Below, piece by piece: positions 5,734-8,838 of a stretch of 8,838 nt of DNA (positions within the stretch are counted from its first letter, which is position 1; the number at the start of each line of letters is the position of its first letter). Source of the stretch: CAZLNO01 sp964561005 (GTDB lineage Bacteria; Pseudomonadota; Alphaproteobacteria; Kiloniellales; Rhodovibrionaceae); the NCBI GenBank assembly GCA_964561005.1, contig CAZLNO010000132.1:1-8838 (forward strand), given 5' to 3'. A program made the position numbers and the translations under genes. Under the pieces are notes generated by a model. The model was not told where the DNA came from. It did no database searches and saw only the letters and a list, made by a program, of their open reading frames with translations.

Positions 5734-6129
5734 TCAGGGCTGCCCGCCGCCCTCGCCCTCGCGCTGGAGGGCATAGCGTACCAGCTCGCGGAACATTTCC
5801 AGCATCTTGTCGAGAAAGCGGAGCTGCCGCTTCGCCTCGGCCGCCTCCTGGGCCTCCCGCTGCGCCTGCAGCGTTTCGTAGTCGGCCTGCGGCGGCTCGG
5901 CGGCCTTGGAGCTGTGCGTGCAGATCAGCCGGTCGCCGGCGAGCTTGCACATCGAAATCTCGCCCGTGCGGGTGTCCAGCCGCCAGACCCGATCCGGCGT
6001 CGCCTCCAGGATCTGGTAGCGACCCTCGCCGCGCACGGCCGGTTCGTCCGGCTGGGCCCGGCCGGCAGCCGCGACCGCCGTCAGCGCCGCGAGCGCAAGG
6101 AAGCCGGTGGCCCAATTCCGCCCCCGCAT
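5734..6129 (-). CDS. Exported protein with C-terminal coiled coil, function unknown
   Basis: This is a 131-aa protein with a signal peptide at about 1-25 (hydrophobic ATGFLALAALTAVAAAG, likely cleavage GRA|QP), so periplasmic or surface. The body holds GRYQILEATPDRVWRLDTRTGEISMCKL (37-63), a compact beta-like segment in which a tryptophan/leucine-rich reading is followed by 'DTRTGE'. C61 and C70 may form a disulfide. Residues about 85-122 are a charged amphipathic helix (QAQREAQEAAEAKRQLRFL...), probably a coiled coil. ATG at 6129 has GGGAGG seven bases upstream; an in-frame GTG six bases earlier sits too close to that site. The gene lies 70 bases after the long coiled-coil gene in the same direction, and the shared coiled-coil character hints at a physical link, which is inference. 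I recognise no named family. Confidence 0.83.
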   Translation of the reverse strand: MRGRNWATGFLALAALTAVAAAGRAQPDEPAVRGEGRYQILEATPDRVWRLDTRTGEISMCKLAGDRLICTHSSKAAEPPQADYETLQAQREAQEAAEAKRQLRFLDKMLEMFRELVRYALQREGEGGGQP

Positions 6130-6199
6130 GCCCACGCCTCCCTCGATTGAACGCCGGCCCCGAGCGGCGCCAACCCGCCGCCAGCGCTCGACGGTCCGG

Positions 6200-7960
6200 T
6201 CAGCTTCCGCCGCTGGTGGCCTGAGCCTCGGCCTCGCGCTCCTGTTCGATGCGCTCCAGCGTCTTCATCAGCTCCTGACGCGCGTTCTCCAGCGCCCGCT
6301 CCAGGGTGACGGCCTCGCGCGTGCGGCCGGCGACCTCGGCGCGCAGGCGCCGCAGACGCTGCTCGGCCGAGCCGATCTGGTCGCGCAGCTCGGACAGCGC
6401 CTGTTCGCGCTCGCCGATCAGCTCGGTCAGGGACTCCAGGTTGCTGCGCTTCTCCGCCAGGGTGCCGTTGACCTCGGCCAGGGTGGCGCGCACGGTTTGC
6501 AGCCGCGCCTCCGCCTCCTCGGCCGCCGACTCGGCCGCGGCCAGCCGGGCGGCCGCCTGCTCCCGCTCGGTCTTCAGCGCGGCCAGCGCCTCGCCGGCCT
6601 GCGACAGCTCGGCGTCGAGCTGCTGCAGCCGCTCCTGCCGCGCCGCGACCTCGGCCTCCTTGCCGGCGAGCTTCTCCTCCACCGTGGCCAGGGCGGCCTG
6701 GACCTCGTCGCGCCGCGTCCGTGCCTGCGCCACCTCGGCCTGGAGCGCGTCGCGGCGCTGGCGCAGCTCTTCCAGCCTGGCCCGCGCCGCCTCGATCTTC
6801 TCGTTCAGCTCGGCCAGTTCCTCGCGCGCCGCCTGGATGCGGTCCTCGGTCTCTCCGGCCCCCGACTCGACGGCTTCCAGGCGCTGGCGCGCCTGCTCCT
6901 GGTCGCGCTGCAACGCGGCCAGCGCCTGCTCCGCCTGGTTCACCTGCCGGCCGACCGCCTTGCGCTCTGCCTCCAGCGTCGACAAAGCCGCCTCCGCCTC
7001 AGCGAGCTGCTGTTCCAGCCCCCCGCGCCGCGAGCGCAGTTCCGCCACCGCGTCCTCGGCCTCCGCGAGCGACGCCTGCGCCTCGGCGCGCGCGCTTTCC
7101 AGCGCGGCCAGCCGGTCCTCGGTCTCCGCCAGGCGGGCCTCCAGCTTGGCGAGTTCCTTGGTGCGCGCGGCCAGCGCGTCCCGGCGCGCCTTCAGCTTGG
7201 CCTCGGCGCTGGCCAGCTCCCGTTGCAGCCCGGCCAGGCGGTCCTTCACCTCCGCCACCTGATCGTTCAGCGCCGCCTGCTCGCCGCGCAGCGTCTCCAG
7301 GCCGGCCTGCCGCTCGGCCTGCTGCTGCGTCAGCTCGGCCAGGCGCCGGCGGGCGTTCTCCACCCGGCTCTCGGCCTCGCTGGCCGCCGAGCGCGCGGCC
7401 TCGACCTGCTTCTGCACCTGGGCGCGCTCCTGCTTCACCTCGGCCAGTTGCCGCTCCAGGTCGCTCAGCGTCGCCTTGCGGGATTCCAGCCGGGTCTCCA
7501 GCTCGGCCAGGGTGTCCTCGCGCACCGCGATGCCGTCGTCCAGCTCGCTGAGCCGGTTGCGGCGGGCCTTGAGCTGGCCCTGCAGGTCCTGGCTCTCGGC
7601 GCGCAGGGCTTCGAGCGTCTCGCGCGTCGTGGACAGTTCGGCGCGCACCGCCTGGCGCTCGTCGCGCAGCGTGGTCAGCTCGTCCCGCGCCGCGGCCAGC
7701 TTGTCGCGCAGTTCGCCCAGCGTCCCCTGGGCCGCCCGCAGGTCCTCCACCCGCGCGCGGGCGCTGGCAAGCTGGTCGGACAGCTCGGCGTTCTCGCTTT
7801 CCAGCCGCGCGATGCGCTGCTCCAGCTCGGCGGTGCGCGTTTCCAGGTTCTGGTTGCGCTTGTAGTAGTAGGTGCAGCCGGCCAGCGCCCCCGTCGCCAG
7901 CACGATCAGCACGGCGATCGCGGCCTTGGCCCCCCGTGGCATGCCTGCGCGCTCTGCCAT
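6200..7960 (-). CDS. Long coiled-coil protein with lipoprotein signal, function unknown
   Basis: This is a 586-aa protein. A basic N-terminus (R9, K12) precedes a hydrophobic stretch at 13-28 ending in the lipobox LAGC (26-29), so C29 is the predicted lipidated residue; T30 next to it would favour outer-membrane sorting. An uncleaved membrane anchor is the alternative. After TYYYKRNQN the rest, about 39-575, is nearly continuous heptad repeat, visible from leucines at 39, 46, 53 and 60. As I read it, residues 34-586 contain no Pro, Phe, Trp, His, Tyr or Cys. Isolated glycines, especially SRRGGLE and ESGAGETED, may be hinges. A strong GGGAGGGGG precedes the ATG. Database hits to SMC, myosin or KfrA-like proteins would reflect composition only; no ATPase head is present. 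It heads the run of envelope genes. Confidence 0.88.
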   Translation of the reverse strand: MAERAGMPRGAKAAIAVLIVLATGALAGCTYYYKRNQNLETRTAELEQRIARLESENAELSDQLASARARVEDLRAAQGTLGELRDKLAAARDELTTLRDERQAVRAELSTTRETLEALRAESQDLQGQLKARRNRLSELDDGIAVREDTLAELETRLESRKATLSDLERQLAEVKQERAQVQKQVEAARSAASEAESRVENARRRLAELTQQQAERQAGLETLRGEQAALNDQVAEVKDRLAGLQRELASAEAKLKARRDALAARTKELAKLEARLAETEDRLAALESARAEAQASLAEAEDAVAELRSRRGGLEQQLAEAEAALSTLEAERKAVGRQVNQAEQALAALQRDQEQARQRLEAVESGAGETEDRIQAAREELAELNEKIEAARARLEELRQRRDALQAEVAQARTRRDEVQAALATVEEKLAGKEAEVAARQERLQQLDAELSQAGEALAALKTEREQAAARLAAAESAAEEAEARLQTVRATLAEVNGTLAEKRSNLESLTELIGEREQALSELRDQIGSAEQRLRRLRAEVAGRTREAVTLERALENARQELMKTLERIEQEREAEAQATSGGS

Positions 7961-8112
7961 GACCCCCTCCCGGACTTGCGTTTTCTTGGTCTCGTCGGCT
8001 TTTTGTCAGATTTCGCGGCGGAAGTCACGTCGCAAGCGCATAGTCGCGCAGGCAAAGCAGTCCGGGGCGCAATCGTTTCCGCCTCTTGTCGCCCCGCATG
8101 GCGATCGGTCGG

Positions 8113-8134
8113 CAGTCCCGTGGCGCCGGGACTG
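8113..8134. promoter_or_regulatory. Inverted repeat in the divergent spacer, possible operator
   Basis: CAGTCCCG (8113-8120) and CGGGACTG (8127-8134) are perfect eight-base arms around TGGCGC, with two further wobble pairs possible outward. It sits roughly midway between two divergent genes and has no T-run on either side, so an operator is more likely than a terminator. It matches no regulator site I can name. Confidence 0.4.
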
Positions 8135-8244
8135 TTAACCATATTGCAGCCTATCGCGCGACCGAAGTTCGATCCAGGTCTTTGATGGGCGAGGCTGGCG
8201 GCTTGCCGGAGCATGACGGCGGGCGCGCGGCGCGAGTCGGCTCT

Positions 8245-8273
8245 TTCATCGGCGCCGGGGGCGGGCGTAGACT
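8245..8273 (+). promoter_or_regulatory. Candidate leaderless promoter of the TPR gene
   Basis: TAGACT (8268-8273) lies six bases before ATG at 8280, the distance at which transcription would begin on the start codon itself. A poor -35, TTCATC (8245-8250), is 17 bases upstream. No Shine-Dalgarno is seen before the ATG, in keeping with leaderless translation. Confidence 0.38.
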
Positions 8274-8279
8274 GCTGGC

Positions 8280-8837
8280 ATGCGCTGGCGCGGACCCGTG
8301 ACGGGCTTGCTGCTGGCCGCGCTGCTGGGCGCGGCCGCGGCGCGCGCGGATCAGACCGATCCGCGGCTGGACCGCTTGTTCGCCCGCCTGGATGCCGCGG
8401 AGAGCCTGCGCGAGGCGCGGCGGATCGAGCGCCGCATCTGGCGCGTCTGGCACGTCCACGAGGACGAGAAGGTGCAGGCGGTGATGAGCCGCGGCCAGTT
8501 CTACCTCGGCCGGGGCGACCGGGAGTCGGCGCTGGACGCCTTCGACCAGGCGGTGCGCCTCGCCCCCGACTTCGCCGAGGCCTGGAACGCGCGGGCGACG
8601 CTGCACTACCTGCGGGGCAACTACCGGCGCTCGCTGGCCGACATCCGCCGCGTGCTCAGCCTGGAGCCGCGCCACTTCGGCGCGCTGGCCGGGCGCGGGC
8701 TGTGCTGGCTGGCCCTCGACCGGCCGCGCAAGGCGCTCGACGCCTTCAAGGCCTCCCTGGCGATCCATCCCCACCAGCCCGGCACGCAGGCGCGGGTCGA
8801 GCAGTTGAAGGACCGCCTGGGCGAGCGGGAGATCTAG
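8280..8837 (+). CDS. Exported tetratricopeptide-repeat protein
   Basis: This is a 185-aa protein, complete within the window. Residues 1-23 are a signal peptide (MRWRGPVTGLLLAALLG, cleavage near ARA|DQ), so it is probably periplasmic. After an acidic/arginine helix region with IERRIWRVWHVHEDE (49-63) come three TPR units at about 66-98, 99-132 and 133-166. They carry typical signatures: ALDAFDQAVRLAPDFAEAWNARATLHYLRGNYRRSLADIRRVLSLEPRHFGAL, then KALDAFKASLAIHP. TPRs form a superhelical protein-binding groove; the partner is unknown. From memory, similar short exported TPR proteins with an IWxxW motif are widespread in alphaproteobacteria. The gene diverges from the coiled-coil gene; a shared role is speculative. 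No ribosome-binding site is evident upstream. Confidence 0.9.
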   Translation: MRWRGPVTGLLLAALLGAAAARADQTDPRLDRLFARLDAAESLREARRIERRIWRVWHVHEDEKVQAVMSRGQFYLGRGDRESALDAFDQAVRLAPDFAEAWNARATLHYLRGNYRRSLADIRRVLSLEPRHFGALAGRGLCWLALDRPRKALDAFKASLAIHPHQPGTQARVEQLKDRLGEREI

Positions 8838-8838
8838 C

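Larger units (their letters stand above)
7961..8279. other. Divergent intergenic region
   Basis: This 319-base spacer separates the coiled-coil gene (minus) from the TPR gene (plus) and should carry promoters for both. On the minus side the leader is A-rich just before a strong ribosome-binding site. A loose TTGCGA about 16-17 bases ahead of AAATCT/AATCTG is too weak to call a promoter. The middle holds an inverted repeat (8113-8134), next to the most A/T-rich patch (GTTAACCATATTG, 8134-8146). The plus side ends in a TAGACT six bases before the TPR start. A 102-codon minus frame extending into the coiled-coil gene has no protein-like features. I see no RNA gene here. Confidence 0.6.

Noticed and set aside
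6146..6173. Promoter TTGGCG-N16-TTCAAT upstream of the 131-aa gene
   Set aside because: The predicted start would fall inside the gene's own GGGAGG ribosome-binding site, so the match is probably coincidental.
6200..7960. Identifying the coiled-coil protein as an SMC, KfrA or myosin-like protein
   Set aside because: There is no Walker A, no ATPase head and no DNA-binding N-terminus. Similarity to such proteins would come from heptad composition alone.
6107..8185. A 692-codon open frame on the plus strand opposite the coiled-coil gene
   Set aside because: It is leucine/glutamine/arginine-rich noise created by antisense reading of GC-rich heptad codons, which rarely produce stops. It lacks domain features, while the minus strand has a signal sequence, a strong ribosome-binding site and clear heptads.

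Overview
The window is compact, GC-rich DNA (roughly two thirds G+C by eye). Its genes use G/C-ending codons and fit an alphaproteobacterium, probably of the Rhodospirillales type. That placement rests on codon use and on the style of the transporter and TPR proteins, not on a marker gene. Every gene except the last is on the minus strand. No tRNA, rRNA, CRISPR array, insertion sequence, phage gene or integration site was seen.

Region 1 (about 1-3400, minus strand) is a complete polar amino acid ABC importer operon, read right to left: a periplasmic binding protein (275 aa), two membrane permeases (248 and 297 aa) and an ATPase (261 aa). The last three genes are tightly coupled: the permeases share an ATGA, and the second permease overlaps the ATPase start by 17 bases. 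The binding protein is separated from the first permease by 114 bases that hold two mRNA-sense hairpins, one with a 15-pair stem. This fits differential expression of the binding protein.

Region 2 (about 3400-4900) holds a GhrA-type glyoxylate/hydroxypyruvate reductase gene. It is followed by a 353-base stretch ahead of the importer operon, with small inverted repeats and one doubtful 77-codon reading frame.

Region 3 (about 4900-7960, minus strand) is a run of four genes with no assigned function, all apparently envelope proteins. In reading order they are a 586-aa coiled-coil protein with a lipobox, a 131-aa exported protein with a coiled-coil tail, a 166-aa single-span membrane protein and a 67-aa two-span membrane protein. 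This is the least explained part of the window.

Region 4 (7961-8838) is a 319-base divergent spacer with an inverted repeat, followed on the plus strand by a complete exported TPR protein that may be translated from a leaderless mRNA.

No dramatic new system is evident. The best leads are the long lipid-anchored coiled coil and its small neighbours, the structured spacer inside the importer operon, and a near-identical TAGACTG-N-TGGCATG start signal found twice, once with a seven-codon leader peptide overlapping the downstream start by ATGA.
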